64,000 bases of DNA. Source: Enoplolaimus lenunculus. Lineage: Eukaryota; Nematoda; Enoplea; Enoplida; Thoracostomopsidae. The DNA lies in contig JASANG010001846.1 in the NCBI GenBank assembly GCA_030248215.1, positions 124,001 through 188,000 on the forward strand, in the 5' to 3' direction. Positions 1 through 12,019 of this stretch are shown piece by piece (within the stretch, counting starts at the first letter, position 1; the number at the start of each line of letters is the position of its first letter). A program made the position numbers and the translations under genes. Under the pieces are notes generated by a model that ran no database searches, was not told where the DNA came from, and was given only the letters and a program-made list of their open reading frames with translations.

Positions 1-209
1 TATGAGAGAGCAGAGTGGGACACATATTTGAAAACTGCAAGCAAAATGGACAGACAAAGAAACGATGCAACTTTACAGACAAATACAGAGTCAATATTGC
101 AAATGTGGACGCTCAAATCAGAAAAGATGGAATGTTATACAATTGACAGTCACGAAGCGTCCATTCAGAGCTATTTTTGTATAATTTGCAACTAACTATG
201 GTTTAGATC

Positions 210-300
210 GACCAATGTTAGTTTAAGGGGCGTAACAGTAGATTAAGCGTATTCCTAGACCTAAGCCTAAGCCTATTATAGCCTAAGCCGAAGTCTAAAG
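210..300 (+). repeat. Fragment of the TTAGGC-array MITE family
   Basis: Starts with ACCAATGTTAGTTTAAGG and GGCGTAACAGTAGATTAAGC, then degenerate CCTAAG hexamers. It matches the left part of the elements at 1312-1551 and 32347-32448. No right end is visible. Confidence 0.55.
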
Positions 301-619
301 AAAAAATGTAGTAACTGCGGGCACTGCACTACACCGACGCTGCTTTGAGCACAACCAATAAACTCATTAAGATATGTTTCGTTGAGTTACGAATACCCGT
401 ACGTAGCTGGCGTATGGTCGGTTGGTTCAATAGGGTTCACCTTTTATTCGGAAGGGAATGTGTCCTTTAAGTAAAGAAACTGATAAATACTTTTGGCGAC
501 GGTTGCAAAATATGTATTTTTTAAAATGTTTGAAAAGTAAGGACAGGCACGTGGAAACATTGGTGTCTGGGACGTATGTCAGTCGACACTGTTAATAATA
601 TAAGGCTGTCCCTAACCCA

Positions 620-816
620 GGACCATGTATAGAACCTGGCTGGAACAGTAGTATAAGCATATTCGTAAGCCTAAGCCTAAGCCTAAGATTAAGGATGACC
701 CTATTATTAAACCTAAGCCTAAACCTAAGCCTAAGCAAAAAATTTGGTCTAAAGCTTAAACTGACTCTGTTACAGCACCTCCGGAAAACGATCCGGCACT
801 GTTCTATACATGGGCT
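620..816 (+). mobile_element. TTAGGC-array MITE, copy 1
   Basis: 197 bp bounded by inverted ends (left ACCATGTATAGAACCTGG, right reading CACTGTTCTATACATGGG). The left half holds CCTAAG hexamers and the right half GTCTAAAGCTTAAACTGA and a TCCGGAAAACGATCC palindrome. Same layout as the copies at 49797-50157, 51817-51982 and 63242-63437. Non-coding. Confidence 0.8.
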
Positions 817-1311
817 CCCACTAAAAACTGATATTGTAAATAAACTTTTGTTTTGGGATTACAATTATTAAACGAAACAAGTATCTTCCGTTCGCTTAGG
901 CTTCGAGGTTTTATTGAACCAACCCGGATGTTTTTGACCCTTGGTTTTGTATCAGAGATCAGGGCGCAGATAGAATTTCGGTTGCAGTAAAAAAAATTGG
1001 TATTTTTTATTTTATAACGTTCCGGTACAGAATTTGATATTTCTTTCCGGAATTTTCCGGTAATATCGGCGCTGATAAATTTCAGTTTTAAATGGTTTAA
1101 TTTGTTTGGAAATTTTTTGTATATAGAACTGAAAAAACATGAAAGTTTAAAAATCTAAGAATTTTATAAAATGGTACTCACAATCGCGCGCGATTTAACA
1201 CTTCAATTTAACCTGTAAAAGGTTGCGTGTTGGCGTATTTGAAGACATATACGGTAACATTTCGAATGCTGGGTACATTTTCAATGATCTTGTGCTAAAA
1301 TTTGTTGTTTC
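817..1311. other. Intergenic stretch, nothing recognised
   Basis: Contains a CCGG-rich patch around 1020-1070 (TTTCCGGAATTTTCCGG) resembling the ends of the hAT-like MITEs elsewhere in the window, but no pair of termini. No coding signal seen. Confidence 0.4.
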
Positions 1312-1551
1312 GGCCCATGTTACTTTAAGGGGCGTCCAAGTTCTGGTGGGTCCATAAAACAGTAAGTTTAGATTCTAGATAACATTTGTTGCTTAGGCTT
1401 AGGTTTAGGCTTACGCTTAGGCTTAGGTTTAGGCTTAGGCTTAGGCTTAAGAACACATTTTTGCAACGCTTAAGCTTAGGCTTAGGCTTAGGCTTAGGCT
1501 TAGGATTCCGCTTAATTTACTGTTACGCCCCTTAATAAAGTAACATTGGCC
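1312..1551 (-). mobile_element. TTAGGC-array MITE, variant termini
   Basis: Ends GGCCCATGTTACTTTAAGG and, at the right, CCTTAATAAAGTAACATTGG, an inverted pair. The interior is (TTAGGC)n over 1390-1505. A second terminal type of the same family, shared with 210 and 32347. Confidence 0.75.
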
Positions 1552-1605
1552 ATTGTTTCAGTAACAGCTATTTCGTGCGATCCGGGTTCGGCAAAAAATT
1601 TGGTA

Positions 1606-1809
1606 CACTACAAAAAAATGGTGAGTCAAGTTGACTCTCTCCGAAATAGACTCTACGGTACTACTCAAACTGAGTCAAGTTCGACTTGCCAGAGTCAAAC
1701 GCGCCATTCAGTGAGTCGAATTTGACTCCGGTGGAGTAGAATTCGACTCTGTGTAGTCCGTAGAGCCTATTTCGGAGAGAGTCAGCTTGACTATCCATTT
1801 TTTGCAGTG
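1606..1809. mobile_element. Foldback MITE, family B copy 1
   Basis: Near-palindromic 204 bp. The left end CACTACAAAAAAATGGTGAG mirrors the right end ending TTTTTTGCAGTG, with arms of about 90 bp full of GAGTCAAATTTGACTC-like motifs. It is flanked by TA on both sides, the target duplication of Tc1/mariner-like elements. No coding capacity. Confidence 0.85.
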
Positions 1810-2160
1810 TACTATTTTTACGTTCCGGTTTCAGTTTTGTTTGTGATGTTTTGTAACTTGTGTTGCACCCTAATCTGGGGGTTTAACAACAAAATCTATT
1901 TACACTGGCGTTTCTCTTGCTCAGCTTATGACGTTGTTCCGACGGTTCCGCGACTGACATAAAGAACGGGGTTATGAAATGGCCCCACAATTTTCTAATT
2001 AACTGCTGCTCCCCGGTATGGCACCCCGAAAAAAATCGTTCCAGCGTCCCTGCTTCGGAATATCCGAAAACCAAGATTTTTCATTATGATTTTATTACTA
2101 AACTTCCGACTGGCTAATTTATTTCTTCACTCGCCAGAAATTTTTACGTGCTATTGCTCA

Positions 2161-2837
2161 TGCGGGGTTCACGTTATGACCGGGGCAGGCGGGACACGGT
2201 TTGTCCCATGTTGATTCGACATCAACGTTAAAATTCGGGCTCTTACATCGGGTAAACAGACAAAACTCGAATGTCATATGACATTAGCTTACAGGCCATT
2301 GCTCTCAAATGATCAATGTGTACAAGGGACGGTATGTCACGTGATACTGTGGACATTTATGCGAATATCATATGATATTCCAAAATTTCAACGAATATCA
2401 TATGATATTCAGCGGGACAATGTAACCTTTGGGTACTGATAAATGAATGAAAAGTTGGACGGCTGCGGCACAAATGTTCTTTAAATACAAAATACACGGC
2501 TGCAAATCGTGTCCGACACAAAATCGCTTAGAACCACAGCTTCAAAATTCAAAAATTCAAATTTCAAATTCTAGGATCATATGATGTTCAACAGGACAAT
2601 TTGGGTATGTTACCTCAAGTGTGCAGACATTTGAAAGTATGTCATATGATATTCGCATATAATACCTCGAATATCATATGATATTGAAGTACAAAAAGTG
2701 ATCCACACATGATAATAGCAGACAAATACGAATTTTTGAATACGATATGTGGTTTATAAGCAGACAAAATGTTACCCAATAGTCTAATACGGACAAAACG
2801 AGTCCCAAGCTGCCCCGGTTATAACGTGAACCCCGCA
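2161..2837. mobile_element. 677-bp TIR element with TCA target duplication
   Basis: Inverted ends TGCGGGGTTCACGTTATGAC and, read inward from the right, TGCGGGGTTCACGTTATAAC, matching for about 27 bp. Flanked by TCA at 2158-2160 and 2838-2840. The 3-bp duplication suggests PIF/Harbinger-like ancestry. The inside carries repeated AATATCATATGATATT palindromes. It lies 147 bp past the CFAP36 stop codon. No transposase frame seen. Confidence 0.8.
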
Positions 2838-2983
2838 TCAAGCAAGAATTATCAGAAATTTTCACATCTATTAACAGTAAATGGCGTTCTTTAAGCAAAA
2901 ACAAACTCAAAAGTGAAATTAAAATTATTACAGCAATTACGGCAAAGCTAAAAATATTCAATGTAAGTAAAGGTATATAACAA

Positions 2984-5900
2984 TTACTTTTCCAACACTT
3001 CAGTTCTTAATTTTTCAGCCAATGCTCGTCTTGCAGTTAAGACGTCACTGTCTATGTCTCCAACTGCTAGGCTGTTTTGAGCTAATGCTCTACGGGCTGC
3101 ATTCGCTGTTTTGGGGCGATCGTGTCGCACTGAAGACGTTGCAGACTCGAACATTTTTCGACGTTCTTGATTTTTCATTTCTAACATCTTGTTTCGTTGC
3201 GAAATCAAATACTGTTTGCGTTGCTGTATTTCAGCGTCGTTTTGAGTATTTTTAGAATCGACCAAAAGATCCTAAATTAGTGATGGGCATCGGATATTTT
3301 TTCATATCCGGATATCCGCATATCCGGATATACGAAATGAAATTTTCTATTTCGGATATCCGAAACTCGATTTTGCGTTTTTTGAGTTTAGCGCATAGAG
3401 TCCTTAAACCATAATTAGAGTCCATAAATGTCAATTATTAAAGGTGAGTTCATACCTTTGAAGCGTACTTAAGTTTTCAAAGTACGTTCTTAATAATAAC
3501 CTTGCTTTGTGGCTAAGGCTTTTGATACAAGTCAAATAAACATTCAATTCAAGAGTTAGTTACAATACCGGATATTTGTGTAACGAAGTGTGGCGGAGGA
3601 CGGAATAAAAATAAAGAACAGCCCGTAACCGAAAAACAGGGGGCACCATCTGGAGAGGTCAAATAAATATCAGTCCCCTCTTTATTCGGGTCACTGACTA
3701 GTCACTACAGTACCTCAATAATTCTGGGTATTCAGTTTAGAAGATTGCTACAGACTGCTAAATAAAAACACTTGCGTTGAAAACTTGAAAATGAGTTGAT
3801 TTGGCATGTCCTTTGCCTTATTTAAACTACTGCCATAGAGATTCCATCGAATATAACCCTTCCCTCGAACTGTATGTACTTGAATCGTTATATTTCCAAG
3901 AACAAAGAACCAGATTGAAATACACTTACGCTATGTCGTACAAACATCAGCCCATGTTAATTATACTGATGTCGCGTGTTCAGCAGCTGATCCAGAAATT
4001 TCTAAATGGACGGGATGGCAAATATTTTGAACGCAATTTTTCTGCAAAAAATTTTCTTACCGGAAAAATTACAAGGTAGGACCCTATTTTATAACGAAGG
4101 CATTATGATGTGAGGAAAAATTGTAAGGGAATGAATGACCATATTATTTTATCACAAAAAATTTATGTGGGGAGTGGGGACAAATTGTAAGGTAGGGGAC
4201 CTTAGACATTTTTCTTATCCGGACCGAATATCTGGTGTTCATCTGTAGTCTATCTGTATACTGTGTACAGCAAACCCTGGGAAAATAAACAATTCAATGT
4301 ACAGTAATATCCTGTAATTTTCACATTTTTCACACGAGGACCGGTGGCAATTGGATTTTTTGTGCTTTCATGCGACTCAATTAAGGATTGTGTTTAAAAA
4401 CTGGTCCCGGTTTGGCCGGACAAATAACATGCGTGTTTATACAAATGTGTCTGCGTGCCTTAGTTCTTGCGTAGATTTTCCACTTTACCTATAAATATCA
4501 CGCTAATCTCAAGTTTTAATATTCTGACTGAGGTTTGGATACAGAATTTTTTCGTCAGCTTCAGCTACTTTGGTGGTGAAACCATGCAAATTATTACAAA
4601 AAATTTTTTACACCAAAGCATTTCGGATATCCGGATATCCAGATATCCGGATACATGTTTCATTACGGATACATATCCGGATATTTTTCATATCCGGATA
4701 TCTGGATATCCGGTGCCCAGCTATAGCATCGTTGGTCTTTTGCTTAATTTTGAACATTAGCTTTAATACAAGCTTTCTGTACCAAATGTGTGTAAAACCG
4801 AGCGCTGGTTTTAGTATTAACGGTTTAATGGAAATTTGCAGTGGTAATTTTAATATGCGTTATAATCAAAAAGTTGACAATAAAAAGTAGAATTGCGCAA
4901 AAATTCTAAAGCTGAATGTTACAGACGTAATAGGAAGTATTTCTTTGGGTAAGTACATATTGTCATAGCTAGTGCAATTTAGCATAAGTTTTAGACAAAA
5001 ATTTACGTGTGCGAGAAAAGACAAGTTATGCAAAGTATATGCCGAAGCGATACTATTAAGCTCGAAGAGCTTTGTTAATTAGCACACAGAGATTGTTTAC
5101 ATTTTGCTTACAATAATTTAGTTTTGGCTGCGTAGTACATATTTTTTGACTTGGCATTTTATTTTTGGGCCACGATGTGTGCGTAGGTATATATTCTACG
5201 TATTACAGTATAATGCAAATAGATGTAGCATTTGCGTCGTGCTGTTAAGTGTACGAAAATTCGTCGCCCGATAATTGTCGACTCAGTGAAATTTCGGATT
5301 ACAAGTTGTAATATCGATGCTGTAGTTTCGTGCTTGGGCGTGAAAGCTTGAGGGGTGGACTTAAAAATTTGGCAAAGCATCCAACCGATACTGTGACAAC
5401 CGTATAGTTGCAATACAGACACACATTCTTACCCGTATTCCGCACACTATATGTGCTTTGATTTCATGTTCACCATTATTTTGTTTGCCACAGGTTTTGC
5501 CATTTGACAGGGTTGCTGGCGGTTGTTGTTCAGTTGAAGAAACGTTAGGATTTCGTTTCTAAAATACGTCTGTGGTGCGTTACTGAAAGTTGTAGAGCAC
5601 TACACGTTATGTCGTTTTATGAAACTGATGCACAGTTATGTGCAACAGAATATCCGGCTTGGGCAAAAAATCGACATCTAACTGTGACATTAAAAATTGG
5701 CGTATACGTATTTATCGTTGAAGAGTCTAACTTAGCAGAAGCTCAAAAAACTTTTATTTAGGAGTAAAAGCGCAATATTTCGCAGTGAGTGTTAAAACGC
5801 TAAAGCCTTTGTAGGAACAAAATTAAAAAAAAACTACAGCAAGGTTACATGTAATAGTAAATTGAATAATTAAGGTTTACTTTTAGTCGAAGTTTGCACT

Positions 5901-8900
5901 GAAATATGCAGCTCTAGCGTTTTATATTCAATTGCACCATGATATTTCGTGCGCGATACTTGAACTTTATGCGGGATGTGGGCATCTGAATGGAACAGAC
6001 TGCGGGGTTTTAAGCAGGGTTTTTTACCTTGGCAGGGTAAAAGCTCGCGTAAATGAATATTTTATCTAGGATCCAGAAGGCTTCTTTAAAACCGCTTGAA
6101 AGTGATTGTTCTTGTCTTCAGATGATTTGGGAAAAGTTATATCCCTATATTCCTCACTTTTTCTATGCCCCTGCTATGGGGTTTGACTTCTGATCTAACT
6201 GAAAAAGTTGTAAATAATTTGTCGCAGTGAAATTTCGCTGTACATTGATTACTGGTGCTATACGTATAGCTTAATGTTTTCCTGCGAAATTAAAAAAGTT
6301 TTGGTTTAACTGGTTGTTGTTTCTTGTTTTTATATGAAAGTGTTATGAAATACATCCAAAACACGGGTGATTATAAAAATTTTGCTTATCAGCTTGTAAA
6401 TTTGCTGTTTTAGCTGGTAGTTGTAACATTACGTATATATCACTATCTTATTATGGATTATTAATTGCAAATGTACAGCGTGCTAATTGAAGGTAAGCGT
6501 TTGGTTTATAAGCCAATGACATCATTGACTGAGAGTGTTTCAATCAGCATTATATATACATCATAAAACCACATACAAAACTGTTGTAGTGGTCGGTATA
6601 AGTAATACGTACGTAGCAATGTTACACCGAAGTTACGTATATATTTAACACGATACGAACCCCACATTGGACTTTCAGCGGAGGCAGATCTTGTTTTAGT
6701 TGGTCTGTAGCACCGCTTGCGTGATATTGTGTAGTCTTGTGGGCAATCACATATTCGTTTTGCGCAGTGGCTTTAGCAGAAACTGGGCGTGATTTGATTT
6801 TTTCCTTTGAAGTATTCATAGAGCTTTCGTTTGAAAATGCCGGTTTCTGTGTATCAGTATTTTGAAGCGATGTTTCTAGAGCCTGAAACACGCATTTGTT
6901 GGCCAGTTTCCGTCCTTCGAAAGTTTGTAATAAAATTAAATTGGGAGTTAATTGGAAACATTCTTTACAATTTATCAATTTATAATTATCACGGCAAAAT
7001 GTCCTGAAGCAAGCTTTAAGTTTTTAAAGACAACATGCAATATTTGATGTTAGCAACAACTATGCAATATATATTTGATGTTAGCAAGAACTAAACTTTA
7101 ATTTTGGGTCGCAAATTATATTTTTGGGGGATCCGGATGGAATTTACAGTTAAAATCCCATTTACAGCACGTAGGAAATAACGCCATTCAAAAAACTGTA
7201 AATAATGCTGACCCGATGTATTGTGTTGTTCACAAAAATGGATCAGTCATCATATTACACCATTGGCATTAAGTTAGTTTTTTAACCAAGCAAGAGTCAT
7301 TGCTTTGATAAATAGTCAACGTAACAATAAGTGCGGTGTCTAGTCACATTTACGTATATACTTCATTTAACAGTTGTTTTTCTTTTTCTCTAGCCACTTC
7401 GAGTCGTTGTTTTTCATATAGACTTCCGTCAATCGCTTCTTTTAGAGCTTTTTGATCGGCTTCAAACTGTTGTCTGTCGCGTTCGTATTCTTCTTTGCTT
7501 TTTCTGTAATGCTTAATCAATTAGATGGTTTCTATTTGGAATTGGATAACGTGTAAACTTGCATTTTACTATGAATTTCCTGTAGCGGTTATTGCTACCC
7601 AAATATATGTATGCATATATAGATACATGTATTGTCGTTTACGTATGCATGTAATAGGATTTGTCTCAAATAAATGGCTGACAGTTAACTACGTATATTT
7701 TATGTACAAAAAATTGCCGGGTTAAAGAATGCAATATATATATATATACGTATGTATACTGCTGTAAATTTAAGATCTGGGTTTTTCCGTTATCCACCAG
7801 CCTGCGTTTGCCCAATATGATTGGATTTAAAAAAATTTCGCATATTTGAGCGAGATTTTCACGACCTGCCTTGATCATTTCACACACAAATTTGAATTTT
7901 TATAAAATTCGATTTTAATGTCTCAATGCCCCCTCTCTTAAGGCCCAAAAATTACGACAAATTAAATTATATATAAATTATTAATAAATTATTCGACGCA
8001 GCTAACAGAGTTCAGTCGAATGGTGTTAAAGTTTTTGCTATCCGACTATTGGTTACCGACTTATAGTCACAAATACCTAATTTTTTTGCCATCCTAAATC
8101 GCTGGCAACGCGACAAATCAGTTATTTCACTATAATTCGGTGACCAATTGTCTGATTGCAGAAAATTTAAAACTATTCGACTCAGTTCTGGAAGCTGTAT
8201 GGAATAATTTATAACGAACTCGAGCTGCTGAGGGGTTGGACTTCGAAACCTTAAAAATCGAATTTTTTAAGAAATTCAAATTTGGGTATAAAATAATCAG
8301 TGCAGGTCATGAGAAGTTCAGATATGCCAAAAAACTTTGAAATCCGACCATTTTTTAGGCAAATGCCGTCAGGAGGATTACGGAAAAGAGCCAAAGATTT
8401 TATTTTCTACCCTTGAATCTTTGGTATACGAGTCATGCATTCGTGTTTTATACGCTTTTGTTTGATCGAAACTGCGAACATACCGAATTACTTCAATCAT
8501 AATTAGTCGGTCTTGCTCGTCACTCTGTGCGTTACTATGACCTTGATCTTCAGGACCACCAGGCATTAGAATTGCTGGTATCAACCCGTATATGATTTCA
8601 ATCATTTGAAGTGCTTGAATTTGCAATTCAATATTTTTTCGCACCATCATGTGTTTGAAAACCGTATAGTCCTGAGCAGCGATAATTGGTTCAAGGGTTG
8701 ACTGAAATGAAACTGAGTGAAACTGCAAGTTCAGATAGCTTCGAGTACAGAAATAGTGGTTCATTTTCCGGTTTGGGGGTATTTACTTTAGATTCCCGCA
8801 TGCCGAAGCACCACAATTAACGACGGGCGGGATTAAGTAGTTAAATAGGCTTAAGGTTAAGGTTAAGGTTAGGCTTGGACTTTAGGTCAGTCTTTGTTTC

Positions 8901-11869
8901 AGGATAGGCTTAAAGTTATGTTTAGGAAAATAGTAATCAGTACTATGAGTGCTCTTTTACCTTAGAAAACAACGTACCCAAGACTATCTAAGAAACTATA
9001 TTGCAGTGTATTGTCTTGTTGTGTGGTTGATTTGGCAGAATATTTAGATCCATTGAAGGTAAGATCCATATTCAAGTTTCTTTCCGTATGGGATACTCGC
9101 AATTATATATAACGTAACTTATGGATGTTTATGATTCTGAAATTCTATTTGTATATTTTGTCTTGTCAAAACTACAGATTTAAACGTAGCAATAGGAATT
9201 AACCAAGACGTGGCACTGGCCGCCGTGTAGGGTGCAATCGCAATTCCGATCCAGATTAGAATTCCGATTCAAAACGCAATCGGAATCGGAATTTCCACAT
9301 TTTAATTTTAGACCTACTTGTTGTGATACGTTGTATAAAAATTCAGCATCATTTATCTATTAATTTGTTTTCTATAAGTTAACTTCTCAATAATTGATTG
9401 TAGTTTAGATTTACAGAGCCAAAAAAGACATTGTCATTTTGTTCATGCGACGGTTTTGAGAATCGTTGCCAGTCAACAGACACCTTACATCAATATTATA
9501 CTTGTTAAATACAAATGATCCGTATAGTCACAAATTTCGCTATTCCGATTCCGGTATAATCCAGTTCCGCTTTGCATCCGGCCGCCATGCGTTGCGTACC
9601 CTTTCAATTTTGGTATTTTGCGTCACTTTCTTGTCTTCAATGGCCTTCTTAACATCGTTCGGTCTAATGTGTGAGTCTTCGCAGAATGATGCGATCAGAG
9701 TATCGATCTAAAAAGTATCATTGCAAACTTCTGAAGCGTCAGATAATTGTATTTTCGGACATATCGAACGCTCTCCCTATTCTTAGCTTCTCGGTAAAGG
9801 GTTTGGTAATTTCATCGTGTTTAAGGTTACTGATTTCAATCCAAAAACCAGTCCTTATTCTGACTGCATGTATATGTCATAGACCAATCTGCTATTATGA
9901 CCAATTACCAATTGGCACCGGCCAATCTGCTATTCTGAGCAAATAGCAGATTGAACTAGGCCAAATAGCGATTGTAAGATGTAGCAAAGCAACAGTGATG
10001 TAAAACGAACGCTGACTGGTTAACGATGTTGCGTGTGTCAAAATAATCAAATCTGACTGGTCTATAAGTTTAATAGCAGTTTAGTCTAGGCGAAACTGCT
10101 ATTAATACGCAAAATTGCAGATTGGCCTAGGCCAATTAGTAATTGACCTGAATAGCAGATTGGCCTAGGCCAATTAGTAATTGACCTGAATAGCAGTTTG
10201 GCCTAGGCCAATTAGTAATTGACCTGAATAGCAGATTGTCCTACGACATATACATATAATCGGAATCGGAAGTTTTTGATTTTTGTAGTTACGTTAACTG
10301 TTTTGCTGTTTTTGTTAATGAATGATTGTGTTATTAAATTGTAGATATTATGTTCGCGTAAAACCCAAAACAAAATAGTGTGAGTCGGAAAATTTGTAGC
10401 AGTTCCGATTCATTTGAGCATAGATTAATTGAAAATTTTTTACCGAATATATACTTCGTTTTTGTCAAATAGCTATAAACATTTAAAACAACGGTAAGGT
10501 TACTGGAAGTCTACGCGTAATGCGTCCAGTAGTGTTATTATACCTTGTTACTCTTACCATATTGCTGAATTCACCATGTATCTGCTTGTACAGCGGCTCG
10601 TCGTCATCGTTTGGGTCAAAAACTATAATAATATGAAGTTCAGGATGTAATCGGAATTCCGATTCCGATTAGAATTCCGATATTCAAAACGAGTTTCGTT
10701 TCCTATTCCGGTATAAATTTGCGGTTGCGATTCCGATACCGGTAAAATCCGGTCCTGCTTTGCACCCTGATGTATAGTTATTTTCAGACAGCTAACAAAT
10801 TAAAAAACTTTTATGAATACATGCTTCTGTAAGAATTGAAATTTTTGAAACCTGATTTCAATTATAACTTTATGCTTAAGTAAGTATTTGTTGTGAAATT
10901 TCGTATCCATTGTTTCCGGCTTGATTTCAGGCAAAGAAACCGATATTCGTATTCGGTATAAACCTGTCGGATATTTACAGTGGTGGTTCCAAATTTCATA
11001 AAATTGATTTTTACAAGTAAGCAGCTTCGTTAACATTTTTGCTTTGATAGCATTTTTGGGCTAGTCATGAAGTTCAAGTTTAGATATACTAAAAAGCACG
11101 AACAAGAAATCCAAACTAAGCATTAATTCTTGTTCGGCAAACATATTTTGTGTGAATAAATTACTTCAAACAATGCAGACGTTTTGATGCTATATCCAGT
11201 TAATATCCGGCTCCGGTATCCGATAAATTATTTTCCGGTCGCTCCCTGGTATATATGTAATATACGTATATACACAAATATATATTTAAATATTAGGGGT
11301 GTGCCGGGACTCGGGTCCTGGGCCAGACGGTGTCGACTTGCACGCGCAAGTTTGGATACAAAGCAGCTTTGAAGTTCTTGTAGCGGCAAATTATTCACTT
11401 GCATTCATGCTTTTTTAATTTAATTTGAACCCACCTGTGAACGCAGTTGCAAGTCGCTTGAATGTCTTGCACCTGCAGTTTGATTGGTCAATCGGAATGT
11501 TTCTTTGAAAATACTTTCAGCTGCAAGTATTTCGTGCAAGTTGCAGCTGCGAGTTATCGCTGCAAAAACTTGCACGTGTGAACGGGGTTTTATATAAATA
11601 CTTACAGAACTTAAGTCGTTGTCCAAACTTCTAATTGCATCAACAGAGCCGTTTATCGAATTTTTTGCCAGAATTGAATACCTGATTGCCCGTTTATATA
11701 TGTAGTCGATGCAAACTGCAAACAATAGAAACTTCAACTTACTGCAAGATCGCTGTTCAACGAATGATGTGATTGGTAGCACCCAAATTGGACTTTGTAC
11801 AAACTCGAGGAATTTACTGTAAACGTCGTTATCAGAAGCTGAAGTTGGTTGTTTAGGAGACGTTGCCAT
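2984..11869 (-). CDS. CFAP36: Cilia- and flagella-associated protein 36 (7 exons)
   Basis: Exons on the minus strand, in transcript order: 11743-11869, 10558-10622, 9600-9707, 8484-8701, 7362-7503, 6661-6882, 2984-3271. They total 1170 nt, encoding 389 aa plus stop, and phases agree at every junction. The N-terminal part (about residues 15-140) is the BART-like domain of the CFAP36 family: FVEQRSCIFDPNDDDE, then STLEPIIAAQDYTVFKHMMV and RKNIELQIQALQMIE, each aligning with human CFAP36. The middle is charged and helical (KSKEEYERDRQQFEADQKAL). The C-terminus has QQRKQYLISQRNKM and ends ARRALAEKLRTEVLEK, as in the family. The human protein is 342 aa; the excess lies in the linker and tail. The family is known for ciliary localisation and an ARL3-linked BART fold. 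The exon 6 donor (GTTCGT, 6655-6660) is weak and was chosen because it keeps phase. Start is the ATG at 11869. No clear poly(A) signal was seen close to the stop. Confidence 0.93.
3278..4723. mobile_element. Probable 1.4-kb TIR element ending at a CFAP36 acceptor
   Basis: Left end TAGTGATGGGCATCGGATAT and right end (inward) TAGCTGGGCACCGGATAT are inverted. Both are followed by subterminal GGATATCCGGATATCC repeats (3290-3365 and 4617-4712). A different element (3385-3710) is nested inside. No target duplication was recognised, so two separate fragments are possible. The left end is 5 nt from the acceptor AG of the last CFAP36 intron. Confidence 0.55.
3385..3710 (-). mobile_element. Family D MITE, truncated copy
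   Basis: Matches the 430-450 bp elements at 48467, 58356 and 59872, including CAGGGGGCACCATCTGGAG and the terminus TTATTCGGGTCAC...CACTACAG followed by TA. The other terminus is missing. Inserted inside the element at 3278-4723. Confidence 0.7.
4724..6660. other. CFAP36 intron 6 interior, nothing recognised
   Basis: About 1.9 kb of AT-rich intron with only short random frames on both strands. No termini of the repeat families described here and no additional exon were found. Confidence 0.4.
8818..8895 (+). repeat. Degenerate TTAGGC/TTAAGG hexamer patch
   Basis: GGCTTAAGGTTAAGGTTAAG and following sequence. A decayed hexamer tract in CFAP36 intron 3, probably a remnant of the array-bearing MITE family. 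Confidence 0.5.
9226..9579. mobile_element. hAT-like MITE beside the CFAP36 exon 3 donor
   Basis: About 354 bp, starting TAGGGTGCAATCGCAATTCC and ending TTCCGCTTTGCATCC, with GGAATCGGAATT subterminal motifs. GGCCGCCG at 9218-9225 and GGCCGCCA at 9580-9587 form an 8-bp duplication with one change. The right duplication lies 6 nt from the splice donor (GTACGC on the minus strand, 9594-9599). Confidence 0.8.
9869..10254. mobile_element. TIR element with internal 38-bp tandem repeat
   Basis: Inverted ends TGTATATGTCATAGACCAAT and its mirror at 10230-10254 bound 386 bp in CFAP36 intron 2. The interior is built from TTGGCCTAGGCCAA and AATAGCAGATTG motifs. No clear target duplication. Confidence 0.65.
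10117..10231. repeat. 38-bp tandem repeat, three units
   Basis: Three nearly identical units containing TTGGCCTAGGCCAATTAG and TAATTGACCTGAATAGCAG, differing by single bases. Each unit includes the palindrome TTGGCCTAGGCCAA. Confidence 0.85.
10641..10769. mobile_element. Short hAT-like MITE beside the CFAP36 exon 2 acceptor
   Basis: 129 bp from CAGGATGTAATCGGAATTCC to CTGCTTTGCACCCTG, the termini of the 9226-9579 family with an internal deletion. It ends 18 nt upstream of the acceptor of exon 2. No clean target duplication. Confidence 0.65.
11334..11590. mobile_element. Family G MITE, copy 1 (CFAP36 intron 1)
   Basis: Contains GACTTGCACGCGCAAGTTTG near the left and AAAAACTTGCACGTGTGAAC at the right end, with an interior homologous to 19787-20083 (CTGCAGTTTGATTGGTCAAT). 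The left end is worn. Confidence 0.75.
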
Positions 11870-12019
11870 ATGGTTTGTTGATTAAGTTGTTTTTGTTTTG
11901 CTGCTAACGAGTAGAATTCAGTTTAAGATCATTACATTACATAGCAACTTAACTTTCTTGTGAAACGGTTGCTAGGTAAATGAATAATTCATCTTGAGTA
12001 TGGTTACATAGATATATAG

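Noticed and set aside
1883-2074. 63-codon minus-strand frame with a GC-richer patch
   Set aside because: No family, no splice partner, no neighbouring exon. Kept out of the annotation.
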